Below, piece after piece: positions 6,801 to 15,318 of a stretch of 15,595 bases of DNA (position 1 is its first letter; each line of letters opens with the position of its first letter). Source of the DNA: Gammaproteobacteria bacterium RIFCSPHIGHO2_12_FULL_37_34 (lineage in GTDB: Bacteria; Pseudomonadota; Gammaproteobacteria; DSM-16500); assembly GCA_001801495.1 (NCBI GenBank), contig MGXW01000095.1, positions 1-15,595 on the forward strand, in the 5' to 3' direction. The notes under the pieces are model-generated. The model was not told the origin of the DNA. It did no database searches and saw only the letters and a program-made list of their open reading frames with translations. The position numbers were made by a program, and so were the translations under genes.

Positions 6801-7891
6801 CGAATAAATTAAAAAAAGGTTCAAAAATAACGAAAGCTTATCTTTTGGAAGTGCCTCGCGAGAAATGGTTTGATCTTCACTTAAAAGACACATCTGCCAG
6901 TAAGCAACTAGAAGGTGCTGCTAAGCAATTAAAGAAAATACGCCTTGATTTTGAGAAAGCATATGAAGCGAAACATCAAAAGATTACACAGAGTGATGAT
7001 TTGGCGCCAGGCGTATTAAAAATAGTAAAAGTATATCTTGCTGTGAAACGCCGCGTGCAACCAGGTGATAAAATGGCTGGTCGTCATGGTAACAAGGGCG
7101 TGATTTCTATGATTGTTCCCGTTGAAGATATGCCTTATATGGAAGATGGGACACCGGTTGATATTGTTTTAAATCCGTTAGGTGTACCTTCTCGTATGAA
7201 TGTGGGACAAGTGCTCGAAACCCATTTAGGATGGGCATCAAAAGAATTGGGTCGCAAAGTAGGACAAATGATCGATGCACGGCAATCTAGTCGCGCTATC
7301 CGACAATTTTTAAATTCAATTTATGGTATTAGTAAGCATAAAGAAAGTCTTTCTAGTTTAGATGATGAAGAATTAATAACGTTGGCGACCAACCTGCGTG
7401 ATGGCGTACCATTTGCTACACCTGTATTTGATGGTGCAACTGAAGAAGAAATTAAATCCATGCTAAAGTTGGCTAATCTTCCAGAGACTGGCCAAGCTAT
7501 TTTGCATGATGGGCGCACAGGGGTATTGTTTGATCGTCCTGTTACCGTTGGTTACATGTACATGATGAAATTAAATCATTTAGTTGACGATAAAATGCAT
7601 GCTCGTTCAACCGGTTCATATAGTTTGGTGACGCAACAACCATTGGGTGGTAAGGCGCAATTTGGTGGCCAGCGCTTTGGTGAAATGGAAGTGTGGGCAC
7701 TTGAAGCTTATGGTGCAGCTTATACTTTACAAGAAATGTTGACGGTGAAGTCAGACGATGTAACAGGTCGCACGAAAATGTATAAAAATATTGTAGATAG
7801 TGAGCATTACATGGAATCCACTATGCCTGAAGCATTTAATGTTTTAATAAAAGAAATTCGTTCATTGGCAATTAATGTTGAATTTGATTAA
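3818..7891 (+). CDS. rpoB: DNA-directed RNA polymerase subunit beta
   Basis: The beta subunit forms one pincer of core RNA polymerase and, with beta', the active centre. Starting at ATG 3818 the product is 1357 residues (E. coli 1342) and opens GAVYSYTEKKRIRKNFGK, matching the E. coli N-terminus. AGAGGTG at 3805-3811 is the ribosome-binding site, which fixes this start over an in-frame ATG at 3758 inside the preceding terminator hairpin. The rifampicin region GSSQLSQFMDQNNPLSEI (514-531) and following HKRRVSALGPGG are intact. The residues equal to E. coli D516, H526 and S531 are D523, H533 and S538, i.e. the susceptible state. The lineage inserts in the lobe (about 230-350) and near the flap (about 945-1050) are present. 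GDKMAGRHGNKG of the active site and the C-terminal clamp are conserved. rpoC follows after 15 nt. Confidence 0.98.
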   Translation: MGAVYSYTEKKRIRKNFGKLLSAIEVPSLLAIQQESYHKFLEPKGMPDKLGSNGLNGVFSSVFPITSLSGYAALEYVSYRLGEPIFDVKECKMRGMTYAAPLRVKLRLVHYDRTAETAHTIKDVKEQEVYMGEVPLMTEHGTFVINGTERVVVSQLHRSPGVFYEHDKGKTHSSGKLLFSARVIPYRGSWLDFEFDPKDCIHARIDRRRKLPVTILLRALGLSVDEILATFFENNIFDIQNGKFILHLVSERLRGEIASFEVKKAGKVIVEKGRRITARHIAQLEKANIKTLEVPADYIFGKVLAKTVIHPETGEVLGHANDIISADMLKTFTHSSVKRFEALFINDIDRGPYISDTIRVDSTTNAQEALVEIYRMMRPGEPPTKEAAESLFKNLFFTAERYDLSDVGRMKLNRRVGRQQITGSGVLSKADILEVLKTLIKIRNGEDVVDDIDHLGNRRVRSVGEMTENQFRIGLVRVERAVKERLSLPDIENVMPQDIINAKPISAAIKEFFGSSQLSQFMDQNNPLSEITHKRRVSALGPGGLSRERAGFEVRDVHPTHYGRVCPIETPEGPNIGLINSLAMYARTNEYGFLETPYRKVVNGKVTDEVVYLSAIEEGDYVIAQANATLDEKKKLIDKLVPVRHRNEFTFSTAELVQFMDVSPKQIVSVAAALIPFLEHDDANRALMGSNMQRQAVPTLKTEKPLVGTGIEHLVAKDSGVTVVAKRGGTIDYVDASRIVVRVNDKEAEPGSTGVDIYGLTKYTRTNQDTCINQRPLIQKGDVIEKQDVLADGQSTDMGELALGQNLLVAFMPWNGYNFEDSILISERVVQEDRFTSIHIEELTCVARDTKLGPEEISADIPNVSESALSKLDECGIVYIGAEVTSGDIMVGKVTPKGETQLTPEEKLLRAIFGEKASDVKDTSLRVPTGMEGTVVDVQVFTREGVKKDARVLEIEKNELAKVRQDLSDEMRIKENDVFSRMEKLLINRVAESGPNKLKKGSKITKAYLLEVPREKWFDLHLKDTSASKQLEGAAKQLKKIRLDFEKAYEAKHQKITQSDDLAPGVLKIVKVYLAVKRRVQPGDKMAGRHGNKGVISMIVPVEDMPYMEDGTPVDIVLNPLGVPSRMNVGQVLETHLGWASKELGRKVGQMIDARQSSRAIRQFLNSIYGISKHKESLSSLDDEELITLATNLRDGVPFATPVFDGATEEEIKSMLKLANLPETGQAILHDGRTGVLFDRPVTVGYMYMMKLNHLVDDKMHARSTGSYSLVTQQPLGGKAQFGGQRFGEMEVWALEAYGAAYTLQEMLTVKSDDVTGRTKMYKNIVDSEHYMESTMPEAFNVLIKEIRSLAINVEFD

Positions 7892-7906
7892 TGGGGGATT
7901 TTCACC

Positions 7907-10900
7907 TTGAGAGATTTATTGACACTGGTTAAACAACAAAGCCAACCACAAGAATTTGACTTTATTCGTATTGGACTTGCTTCACCTGATATGGTGCGTT
8001 CGTGGTCTTTTGGCGAAGTCAAAAAACCAGAAACAATTAATTATCGTACATTCAAACCCGAGCGAGAAGGTCTTTTCTGCGCGAAGATTTTTGGTCCAAT
8101 AAAAGATTACGAATGCTTGTGTGGAAAATATAAACGCTTGAAACATCGTGGTGTGATTTGTGAAAAATGCGGTGTTGAAGTGACGTTTTCACGTGTACGT
8201 CGTGAACGTATGGGGCACATTGAATTAGCAAGTCCTGTTGCGCATATCTGGTTTCTGCGTTCGTTGCCATCACGCATTGGTTTAATGTTAGATATGACAT
8301 TACGCGATCTTGAACGAGTATTATATTTTGAAGCGTATGTGGTCGTTGATCCTGGTATGACCAAGCTAGAAAAAGGCCAACTTCTGTCAGAAGAAGCTTA
8401 TTATGACGCCATTGAAGAACATGGTGATGAATTTGAAGCCCGCATGGGTGCAGATGCGATTCAAGAATTACTGCGTGGTATTCATTTGGATACAGAGGTG
8501 CCGCGTATACGTGAAGAATTAATTAAAACAACTTCTGAAGCGCGACATAAAAAATTATCTAAACGACTTAAATTAATGGAAGCTTTCTTAGGATCGGGTA
8601 ACAAACCAGAATGGATGATTTTGACTGTGCTTCCCGTGTTGCCTCCTGATCTTCGGCCATTGGTGCCGTTAGATGGCGGTCGTTTTGCGACATCTGATTT
8701 GAATGATCTTTATCGTCGTGTTATTAATCGTAATAATCGTTTAAAGAGATTACTTGATTTAAATGCGCCTGATATCATCATCCGAAATGAAAAACGCATG
8801 TTGCAAGAATCTGTTGATGCATTATTAGATAATGGCCGACGTGGTCGTGCTATCACCGGTTCCAATAAACGACCATTGAAATCATTAGCAGATATGATTA
8901 AGGGTAAACAAGGTCGATTCCGGCAAAATCTTTTAGGTAAACGTGTTGATTATTCAGGACGGTCAGTTATTGTTGTTGGCCCAACATTACGATTACATCA
9001 ATGTGGGTTACCCAAAAAAATGGCTTTAGAATTATTTAAACCATTTATTTATAGTCGACTGCAAATGCTAGGTGTGGCTTCTACGATTAAAGCAGCCAAG
9101 AAAATGGTAGAACGGGAAGAATCAGAAGTGTGGGATGTTCTAGAAGAAGTGATACGTGAACACCCCGTCATGTTAAATCGCGCACCAACGTTGCATCGTT
9201 TGGGTATTCAAGCTTTTGAGCCAATATTGATTGAAGGTAAAGCCATACAGCTTCATCCCTTAGTGTGTACTGCTTATAATGCCGATTTTGATGGTGACCA
9301 GATGGCTGTTCACATACCGTTATCGTTAGAATCGCAACTAGAAGCCAGATCGCTCATGATGTCAACCAACAATGTATTATCTCCAGCTAACGGCGAACCG
9401 ATTATTGTTCCCACGCAAGATGTGGTGCTTGGTCTTTATTATCTTACGCGATATCGAGTGAACGCACGTGGCGAAGGTATGATTTTTGCAAATGTTGATG
9501 AGGTTCATCGAGCTTACGAAAATAATGCGGTTGACTTGCATGCAAAAATTCGCGCGAGAATTAAAGAATATTTATTAGATGAAGCAACAGGTACATTCAA
9601 AGAACAAATTCGTTTTGTTGAGACAACAGTAGGTCGTGCCATATTATCTGAATTATTGCCGAAAGGCTTGTCATTTGATTTGGTTAATTGTGCTATGCAT
9701 AAGAAATCCATCTCGAGTTTAATTGATGTTTCTTATCGTCAAGTCGGTTTAAAAGCCACTGTTATTTTTGCAGATCATCTGATGTATACCGGTTTTTATT
9801 ATGCAACGCGTTCAGGTTTATCTATCGGGGTGAATGATTTAGCTGTTCCACGCAAAAAATCAGATATTATTGAACAAGCAGAAGATGAAGTACGTAAAAT
9901 TCAAGCTCAATTCTCATCAGGTTTGGTGACTCAAGGTGAGCGCTATAACAAGGTTGTTGATATTTGGTCGCGAACGAGTGATCTTGTTGCTCAAGCCATG
10001 ATGGAAGATCTTTCAACTGAGGCGGTAAAAGATAAAGAAGGTAACAAGGTTAGACAAGCATCATTTAACTCCATCTACATGATGGCTGATTCAGGCGCAC
10101 GAGGTTCAGCCGCCCAGATTCGTCAGCTCGCTGGTATGCGTGGTTTGATGACTAAACCAGATGGCACCATTATCGAAACGCCTATTACTGCTAATTTCCG
10201 CGAAGGTTTAAACGTATTGCAATATTTTATTTCTACTCATGGTGCGCGCAAAGGGTTGGCTGATACGGCACTTAAAACAGCGAATTCAGGTTATTTGACA
10301 CGTCGATTGGTAGATGTTGCTCAAGATCTTGTGATTACCGAAGAAGATTGTGGTACGACACAAGGTGTGATTGTCACACCGCTTATTGAAGGTGGTGATG
10401 TGGTTGAGCCACTTCATGAACGCGTGCTTGGTCGAGTCACTGTTCAAGACGTATATGATGCAAAAACAAATAACATCGTCATTCCCCAAGGCACTTTATT
10501 AAATGAAACTTGGGTGAAACAATTAGAAGATATTAGTATTGACCAAGTATTTGTTCGTTCAGCTATTGCTTGTGAATCACGCTACGGCATTTGCGCAGCT
10601 TGCTATGGGCGTGATTTAGCGCGTGGCCATCGTGTCAATATTGGTGAAGCAGTAGGTGTGATTGCTGCCCAATCTATTGGTGAACCAGGTACGCAATTAA
10701 CCATGAGAACATTCCACATTGGTGGTGCTGCATCGCGTATGACAGCTGTGAATAATGTTCAAGTAAAATTTGCAGGTAGCATTAAACTGCATAACGTTAA
10801 ATTAATCGAACGTCAAAACGGAAAATTTATTATTGTTTCACGTTCTGGAGCGTTAGCAGTTTTAGATGATCATGGTCGTGAACGTGAACATTATAAAATT

Positions 10901-12073
10901 CCTTATGGCGCAGAGCTTAGTATAAAAGATGGTTCCAAAGTTGCAGCAGGCCAAGTGGTAGCAAATTGGGATCCTCATAGTCATCCCGTTATTACAGAAG
11001 TAGCAGGTAAGATTAAATTTGTTGATTTGATCGAAGGGATCACGATGCACAGACAAACCGATGAATTAACCGGGTTAACCAGCATTGTTGTGATTGATCA
11101 AAAACAACGTGGTTCAAGTGGAAAAGAGCTTAAGCCAATCATCAAATTAGTTGATGATAAGGGTGAAGATTTGTATTTGGCGGGTACTAATCTCGTTGCA
11201 CAATATTTTTTACCAGCCGATGCTATTGTTAATTTTGAAGATGGCGTGCGTGTTAAAATAGGCGATGTCATTGCGCGTATTCCTCAAGAAACATCGAAAA
11301 CACGTGATATCACAGGTGGTTTACCACGTGTTGCAGATCTTTTCGAGGCGCGTCGTCCTAAAGACTCAGCGATATTGGCAGAAATTTCTGGTATCATTAG
11401 TTTCGGTAAAGAAACCAAAGGCAAACGTCGTCTTCTTATTACCTCATTATCCGGTGAAGTACATGAAGAACTCATTCCAAAATGGCGTCATATCAATGTG
11501 TTTGAAGGAGAACATGTAGAAAAAGGTGAGGTGTTGGTAGAGGGTGCGCTGAATCCACATGATGTATTGCGTTTATTAGGCGTGAATAACTTATCTAATT
11601 ATTTAGTGAATGAAATACAAGATGTTTATCGTTTGCAGGGTGTTAAAATTAATGACAAGCATATCGAAGTCATTATTCGGCAAATGTTACGTAAAGTAAT
11701 GATTGCTGATCCGGGTGATTCAAACTTTATTAAGGGTGAGCAGATTGAAAATAGTTTATTGCGTGAAGAAAATCAGCGGTTGAAAAAAGAAAACAAAATA
11801 CCAGTGCGTCATGAACCTGTTCTGCTTGGTATTACGAAAGCTTCGTTATCTACTGAATCCTTTATATCTGCCGCATCATTCCAAGAAACAACGCGGGTAT
11901 TAACCGAAGCTGCAGTAAGTGGCAAAATAGATGAGTTAAGAGGATTGAAAGAAAATGTTATTATTGGGCGCTTAATTCCAGCCGGAACAGGGTTACCTTA
12001 TCACCTTGAGCGGACAGTAAATGTTAAACGTCAGAATAAAATTCTGAAGCAGGTTGAAGAAAAAGCAAAATAA
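7907..12073 (+). CDS. rpoC: DNA-directed RNA polymerase subunit beta'
   Basis: Beta' carries the catalytic magnesium site of RNA polymerase. The 1388-residue product (E. coli 1407) has the first zinc site at C70, C72, C85 and C88. The catalytic NADFDGDQM has D460, D462 and D464, at the E. coli positions. The bridge helix has THGARKGLADTALKTANSGY (about 778-797). The second zinc site is C815, C889, C896 and C899, and the trigger-loop region GEPGTQLTMRTFHIGG follows. The gammaproteobacterial insert in the trigger loop occupies roughly 945-1130. The start is TTG at 7907, 8 nt after GGGGGA (7893-7898), giving MRDLL as in E. coli MKDLL; no ATG or GTG fits. It forms one transcription unit with rpoB, and a terminator-promoter junction follows it. 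Confidence 0.98.
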   Translation: MRDLLTLVKQQSQPQEFDFIRIGLASPDMVRSWSFGEVKKPETINYRTFKPEREGLFCAKIFGPIKDYECLCGKYKRLKHRGVICEKCGVEVTFSRVRRERMGHIELASPVAHIWFLRSLPSRIGLMLDMTLRDLERVLYFEAYVVVDPGMTKLEKGQLLSEEAYYDAIEEHGDEFEARMGADAIQELLRGIHLDTEVPRIREELIKTTSEARHKKLSKRLKLMEAFLGSGNKPEWMILTVLPVLPPDLRPLVPLDGGRFATSDLNDLYRRVINRNNRLKRLLDLNAPDIIIRNEKRMLQESVDALLDNGRRGRAITGSNKRPLKSLADMIKGKQGRFRQNLLGKRVDYSGRSVIVVGPTLRLHQCGLPKKMALELFKPFIYSRLQMLGVASTIKAAKKMVEREESEVWDVLEEVIREHPVMLNRAPTLHRLGIQAFEPILIEGKAIQLHPLVCTAYNADFDGDQMAVHIPLSLESQLEARSLMMSTNNVLSPANGEPIIVPTQDVVLGLYYLTRYRVNARGEGMIFANVDEVHRAYENNAVDLHAKIRARIKEYLLDEATGTFKEQIRFVETTVGRAILSELLPKGLSFDLVNCAMHKKSISSLIDVSYRQVGLKATVIFADHLMYTGFYYATRSGLSIGVNDLAVPRKKSDIIEQAEDEVRKIQAQFSSGLVTQGERYNKVVDIWSRTSDLVAQAMMEDLSTEAVKDKEGNKVRQASFNSIYMMADSGARGSAAQIRQLAGMRGLMTKPDGTIIETPITANFREGLNVLQYFISTHGARKGLADTALKTANSGYLTRRLVDVAQDLVITEEDCGTTQGVIVTPLIEGGDVVEPLHERVLGRVTVQDVYDAKTNNIVIPQGTLLNETWVKQLEDISIDQVFVRSAIACESRYGICAACYGRDLARGHRVNIGEAVGVIAAQSIGEPGTQLTMRTFHIGGAASRMTAVNNVQVKFAGSIKLHNVKLIERQNGKFIIVSRSGALAVLDDHGREREHYKIPYGAELSIKDGSKVAAGQVVANWDPHSHPVITEVAGKIKFVDLIEGITMHRQTDELTGLTSIVVIDQKQRGSSGKELKPIIKLVDDKGEDLYLAGTNLVAQYFLPADAIVNFEDGVRVKIGDVIARIPQETSKTRDITGGLPRVADLFEARRPKDSAILAEISGIISFGKETKGKRRLLITSLSGEVHEELIPKWRHINVFEGEHVEKGEVLVEGALNPHDVLRLLGVNNLSNYLVNEIQDVYRLQGVKINDKHIEVIIRQMLRKVMIADPGDSNFIKGEQIENSLLREENQRLKKENKIPVRHEPVLLGITKASLSTESFISAASFQETTRVLTEAAVSGKIDELRGLKENVIIGRLIPAGTGLPYHLERTVNVKRQNKILKQVEEKAK

Positions 12074-12077
12074 GCGC

Positions 12078-12107
12078 TTGACACATTAGGCAATGCTTTT
12101 TTAGAAT
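12078..12107 (+). promoter_or_regulatory. Sigma70-type promoter for rpsL-rpsG-fusA
   Basis: A consensus -35 TTGACA (12078-12083) is followed by an 18-nt spacer and a -10 TAGAAT (12102-12107), starting 5 nt after the rpoC stop. The next bases, CGCGCC, form a GC-rich discriminator, typical of stringently controlled ribosomal promoters. The expected transcription start is about 12113-12115, giving a leader of roughly 125 nt. Confidence 0.75.
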
Positions 12108-12159
12108 CGCGCCTCCCCCTGTCAATTTCTGTCAGAGAGTGGATATGCGCGATTTTTTT
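12105..12159 (+). terminator. Intrinsic terminator after rpoC, overlapping the rpsL promoter
   Basis: AATCGCGC (12105-12112) pairs exactly with GCGCGATT (12147-12154), and the T-run extends from 12153 to 12159. The loop is long (34 nt), which lowers efficiency, but the G+C-rich stem and seven T are classical. The 5' arm overlaps the end of the -10 box and the discriminator of the rpsL promoter. Confidence 0.7.
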
Positions 12160-12239
12160 ATGTCATGCATTTAAAGAAGGTTAGATAGCTTGCTTTTGAT
12201 TGAGGCGAGATTTGGGTTAGTTTAATAAAGAGAAATGAA

Positions 12240-12614
12240 ATGCCAACTATTAATCAACTAGTTAAAAGTGGAAGAGCGCCAAGAGCGTTTAAGTCAAAAG
12301 TGCCAGCGTTGGAAGGATGCCCGCAAAAACGTGGTGTATGTATGCGTGTTTATACCACTACACCTAAGAAGCCAAATTCGGCTTTACGTAAAGTGGCTCG
12401 TGTACGTTTAACCAATGGTTATGAAGTGACAGCTTATATTGGCGGTGAAGGGCATAACTTACAAGAACACTCTGTGGTCATGATTCGTGGTGGTCGTGTT
12501 AAAGATTTGCCTGGCGTACGTTATCATATTGTGCGCGGTAGTTTGGATACGGCTGGTGTGGATAGCAGACGCCGTGGACGTTCTAAATATGGTGCGAAAA
12601 GACCTAAAAGCTAA
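12240..12614 (+). CDS. rpsL: 30S ribosomal protein S12
   Basis: S12 sits at the decoding centre and controls tRNA selection accuracy; it is the main site of streptomycin-resistance mutations. The 124-residue product has the same length as E. coli S12 and contains CPQKRGVCMRVYTTTPKKPN and GEGHNLQEHSV. It also has RGGRVKDLPGVRYH, with K43, K88 and D89 (Met counted) present. These are the streptomycin-susceptible residues and the usual beta-methylthiolated aspartate. The ATG at 12240 follows a weak site, AAAGAGA (12227-12233). An out-of-frame ATG at 12235 overlaps it. It is first in the str operon and separated from rpsG by 20 nt. Confidence 0.98.
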   Translation: MPTINQLVKSGRAPRAFKSKVPALEGCPQKRGVCMRVYTTTPKKPNSALRKVARVRLTNGYEVTAYIGGEGHNLQEHSVVMIRGGRVKDLPGVRYHIVRGSLDTAGVDSRRRGRSKYGAKRPKS

Positions 12615-12634
12615 TTATTGAGGTGGGATCAATT

Positions 12635-13204
12635 ATGCCAAGAAGAAAAGCAGCAGTTAAACGAGAAACCTTACCAGATCCCTTATATGGAAGTGATCAG
12701 GTTTCAAAATTTATTAATGTCATCATGCGTGCAGGGAAAAAATCTATTGCTGAAAAAATTGTCTATCGGGCATTAAACAATTTAACAGAACGTTTGAAAA
12801 AAGAAGGTAAGGGTGATAAAGGCGATGATCATGGCGATAGCAGTAGAGGTGGTAGAAAATCTGTTGTAATTAAAAGTAAAGGATCAGTATCGGGTCATGA
12901 TGATGCATTAGAATTGTTAATGAAAGTATTAAGTAATGTTGCCCCAACAGTTGAGGTTAAATCTCGTCGAGTAGGTGGGGCAACCTATCAAGTGCCTATA
13001 GAAGTAGCGCTTGATCGCGGGCATGCGCTTGCTATGCGTTGGGTTGTACAAGCAGCGAAAGGTCGTTCAGAAAAAACGATGGCATTGCGATTAGCTGCCG
13101 AAATGTATGAAGCATATCTGGGTCGAGGTACGTCAATTAAAATGCGTGATGATGTGCATCGTATGGCAAAAGCAAACCAAGCGTTTGCACATTATCGTTG
13201 GTAG
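12635..13204 (+). CDS. rpsG: 30S ribosomal protein S7, with a 33-residue insert
   Basis: S7 nucleates assembly of the 30S head and contacts E-site tRNA; in E. coli it also represses the str operon. The 189-residue product starts MPRRKAAVKRETLPDP, with ATG at 12635 after GAGGTGGG (12620-12627). An upstream in-frame GTG at 12623 lies inside that site and is rejected. The core matches E. coli S7 up to about residue 54 and again from about 91 (NVAPTVEVKSRRVGGATYQV), and it ends at HYRW without the K-12 tail. Between them lies a 33-residue hydrophilic insert rich in Gly, Lys, Asp and Ser. I recall shorter inserts at this point in Legionella-type S7. The stop codon overlaps the fusA ribosome-binding site. 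Confidence 0.97.
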   Translation: MPRRKAAVKRETLPDPLYGSDQVSKFINVIMRAGKKSIAEKIVYRALNNLTERLKKEGKGDKGDDHGDSSRGGRKSVVIKSKGSVSGHDDALELLMKVLSNVAPTVEVKSRRVGGATYQVPIEVALDRGHALAMRWVVQAAKGRSEKTMALRLAAEMYEAYLGRGTSIKMRDDVHRMAKANQAFAHYRW

Positions 13205-13213
13205 AGGTGATTT

Positions 13214-15316
13214 GTGGCACGGGCAACACCAATTGAGCGGTATAGAAATATAGGCATTATGGCGCATATTGACGCGGGTAAAACCACGACAACAGAGCGC
13301 GTTCTTTATTATACAGGTGTGTCTCACAAATTAGGTGAGGTACACGAAGGTACAGCCACGATGGATTGGATGGAGCAAGAACAAGAGCGAGGTATCACCA
13401 TTACTTCTGCGGCAACGACGTGTTATTGGTATGGGATGGCAAAACAGTATCCGCAATATCGTATCAATATTATCGATACACCAGGACACGTCGATTTTAC
13501 TATTGAAGTAGAACGTTCATTACGCGTATTAGATGGTGCTTGCGGCGTATTATGCGCAGTCGGTGGGGTTGAGCCACAAACCGAAACAGTTTGGCGTCAG
13601 GCAACGCGCTATAGCGTACCACGGCTTGGTTTTGTCAACAAGATGGATAGAATTGGCGCGAATTTTCTTCGTGTGGTTGATCAAGTCAGAACTAAACTAG
13701 GTTCTCATCCTGTCCCTATCCAGATTCCAATTGGTGCTGAAGATAAATTTGAAGGTGTCGCTGATCTTGTAAAAATGAAAGCGATTTATTGGGATGATAC
13801 TAACCAAGGTAATACATTTGAAGCGCGTGATATTGATCCTGCCATGTTAGAAGAGTGCAAAGTGTGGCGAGAGAAAATGATTGAAGCAGCAGCAGAAGCT
13901 AATGATGAGCTGATGCATAAATATTTGGAGCAAGGCGATTTATCTGAAGAAGAAATTAAAAAAGGTTTGCGTGCACGCACATTGAGAAATGAAATCGTCC
14001 CTATGTTATGTGGTTCAGCTTTTAAAAACAAAGGTGTGCAAGCTTTATTAGATGCAGTCATTGATTATTTGCCTTCTCCTATTGATGTTCCTGCTATTAA
14101 GGGACATTTAAATGATGCCGCAGGCTCACCAGCTGAAAGGCATCCTGCAGATAACGAACCGTTCTCGGCTTTAGCATTTAAAATTGCTACGGATCCTTAT
14201 GTAGGAACGCTTACTTATTTTCGTGTTTATTCAGGCGTATTACGTTCGGGCGATACAGTTTATAACCCGATTAAAGATAGAGAAGAGCGTATTGGTCGCT
14301 TATTGCAAATGCATGCTAATGATCGTACTGAAATTAAAGAAGTCTATGCCGGTGATATTGCTGCAGCAGTTGGTCTGAAAAAAGTATCAACAGGCGATAC
14401 ATTAAGCGATCTTGATAAAGTGATTATTCTTGAAAAAATGGTATTTCCTGATCCTGTTATTTCAGTGGCAGTTGAGCCTAAAACAAAAGCAGATCAAGAA
14501 AAAATGGGTATTGCTTTAAGTAAGCTTGCTCAAGAAGATCCTTCATTCCGTGTGCATACAGATGAAGAATCAGGGCAAACTATTATCTCAGGAATGGGAG
14601 AGTTACATCTTGAGATTATTGTTGATCGAATGAAACGCGAATTTAGTGTGGAGGCAAATGTTGGTAAGCCGCAAGTGGCTTATCGAGAAACCATACGTGC
14701 TTTAGTAGAGCAAGAAGGAAAATACGTACGTCAGTCCGGTGGTCGTGGCCAATATGGTCACGTTTGGATTAAAATTGAGCCACAAGAGGCGGGTAAGGGG
14801 TATGAATTTGAGAACGGCATTGTTGGTGGTGTTATTCCACGAGAATATATACCAGCTGTTGACAAAGGTATTCAAGAACAGCTTCAAAACGGTGTCATTG
14901 CTGGTTATCCAGTGGTAGATGTGAAGGTAACTCTGTATGATGGCTCTTTCCATGAAGTGGATTCCAGCGAAATGGCGTTTAAAATTGCAGGTTCCATGGC
15001 TTTTAAGGAAGGAGCTAGACGCGCGAAACCAGTGATTCTTGAGCCGATTATGAAAGTTGAGGCAGTCACACCAGAAGAATTTATGGGTGATGTGATGGGC
15101 GATTTGAATCGTCGTCGTGGTATCCTTCAAGGCGTAGATGATTCGCCATCTGGTAAGTTGATTCATGCTGAAGTGCCACTATCTGAAATGTTTGGTTATG
15201 CAACTGATTTAAGATCCATGTCTCAAGGTCGAGCAACTTATTCGATGGAATTTGCCAAATATAGCGAAGTTCCAACCAATATAGCTGAACAAATTATTGA
15301 TAAGAGTAAGAAATAA
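13214..15316 (+). CDS. fusA: Elongation factor G
   Basis: EF-G is the GTPase that drives translocation and, with RRF, ribosome recycling. The 700-residue product (E. coli 704) has G1 AHIDAGKT (17-24), switch I with RGITI (59-63), G3 DTPGH (88-92) and G4 NKMD (142-145). Domains II-V follow, including PFSALAFKIATDP, DPSFRVHTDEESGQTI in domain III, QSGGRGQYGHV in domain IV and EVPLSEMFGYATDLRS in domain V. The start is GTG at 13214, preceded by AGAGGTGA (13203-13210), which overlaps the rpsG stop; the gap is only 9 nt, so translation is probably coupled. No frameshift or truncation is seen. It is separated from the second tuf by an inverted-repeat element. Confidence 0.98.
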   Translation: MARATPIERYRNIGIMAHIDAGKTTTTERVLYYTGVSHKLGEVHEGTATMDWMEQEQERGITITSAATTCYWYGMAKQYPQYRINIIDTPGHVDFTIEVERSLRVLDGACGVLCAVGGVEPQTETVWRQATRYSVPRLGFVNKMDRIGANFLRVVDQVRTKLGSHPVPIQIPIGAEDKFEGVADLVKMKAIYWDDTNQGNTFEARDIDPAMLEECKVWREKMIEAAAEANDELMHKYLEQGDLSEEEIKKGLRARTLRNEIVPMLCGSAFKNKGVQALLDAVIDYLPSPIDVPAIKGHLNDAAGSPAERHPADNEPFSALAFKIATDPYVGTLTYFRVYSGVLRSGDTVYNPIKDREERIGRLLQMHANDRTEIKEVYAGDIAAAVGLKKVSTGDTLSDLDKVIILEKMVFPDPVISVAVEPKTKADQEKMGIALSKLAQEDPSFRVHTDEESGQTIISGMGELHLEIIVDRMKREFSVEANVGKPQVAYRETIRALVEQEGKYVRQSGGRGQYGHVWIKIEPQEAGKGYEFENGIVGGVIPREYIPAVDKGIQEQLQNGVIAGYPVVDVKVTLYDGSFHEVDSSEMAFKIAGSMAFKEGARRAKPVILEPIMKVEAVTPEEFMGDVMGDLNRRRGILQGVDDSPSGKLIHAEVPLSEMFGYATDLRSMSQGRATYSMEFAKYSEVPTNIAEQIIDKSKK

Positions 15317-15318
15317 AG

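Noticed and set aside
11265..11519. 84-codon plus-strand frame inside rpoC
   Set aside because: It is a shifted frame of conserved beta' coding sequence with no convincing start signal or family resemblance.
12235..12261. Tiny open frame starting at ATG 12235 and overlapping the rpsL start
   Set aside because: Eight codons out of frame with rpsL; it arises from the ATGAAATG sequence and nothing suggests it is a regulatory peptide.
12623..12634. Upstream GTG start for rpsG
   Set aside because: The GTG is part of the ribosome-binding sequence for the ATG at 12635, and S7 proteins begin MPRR.
14702..15166. 154-codon open frame on the minus strand inside fusA
   Set aside because: It is antisense to highly conserved EF-G domains, has no recognisable domain, and is explained by the codon pattern of fusA.
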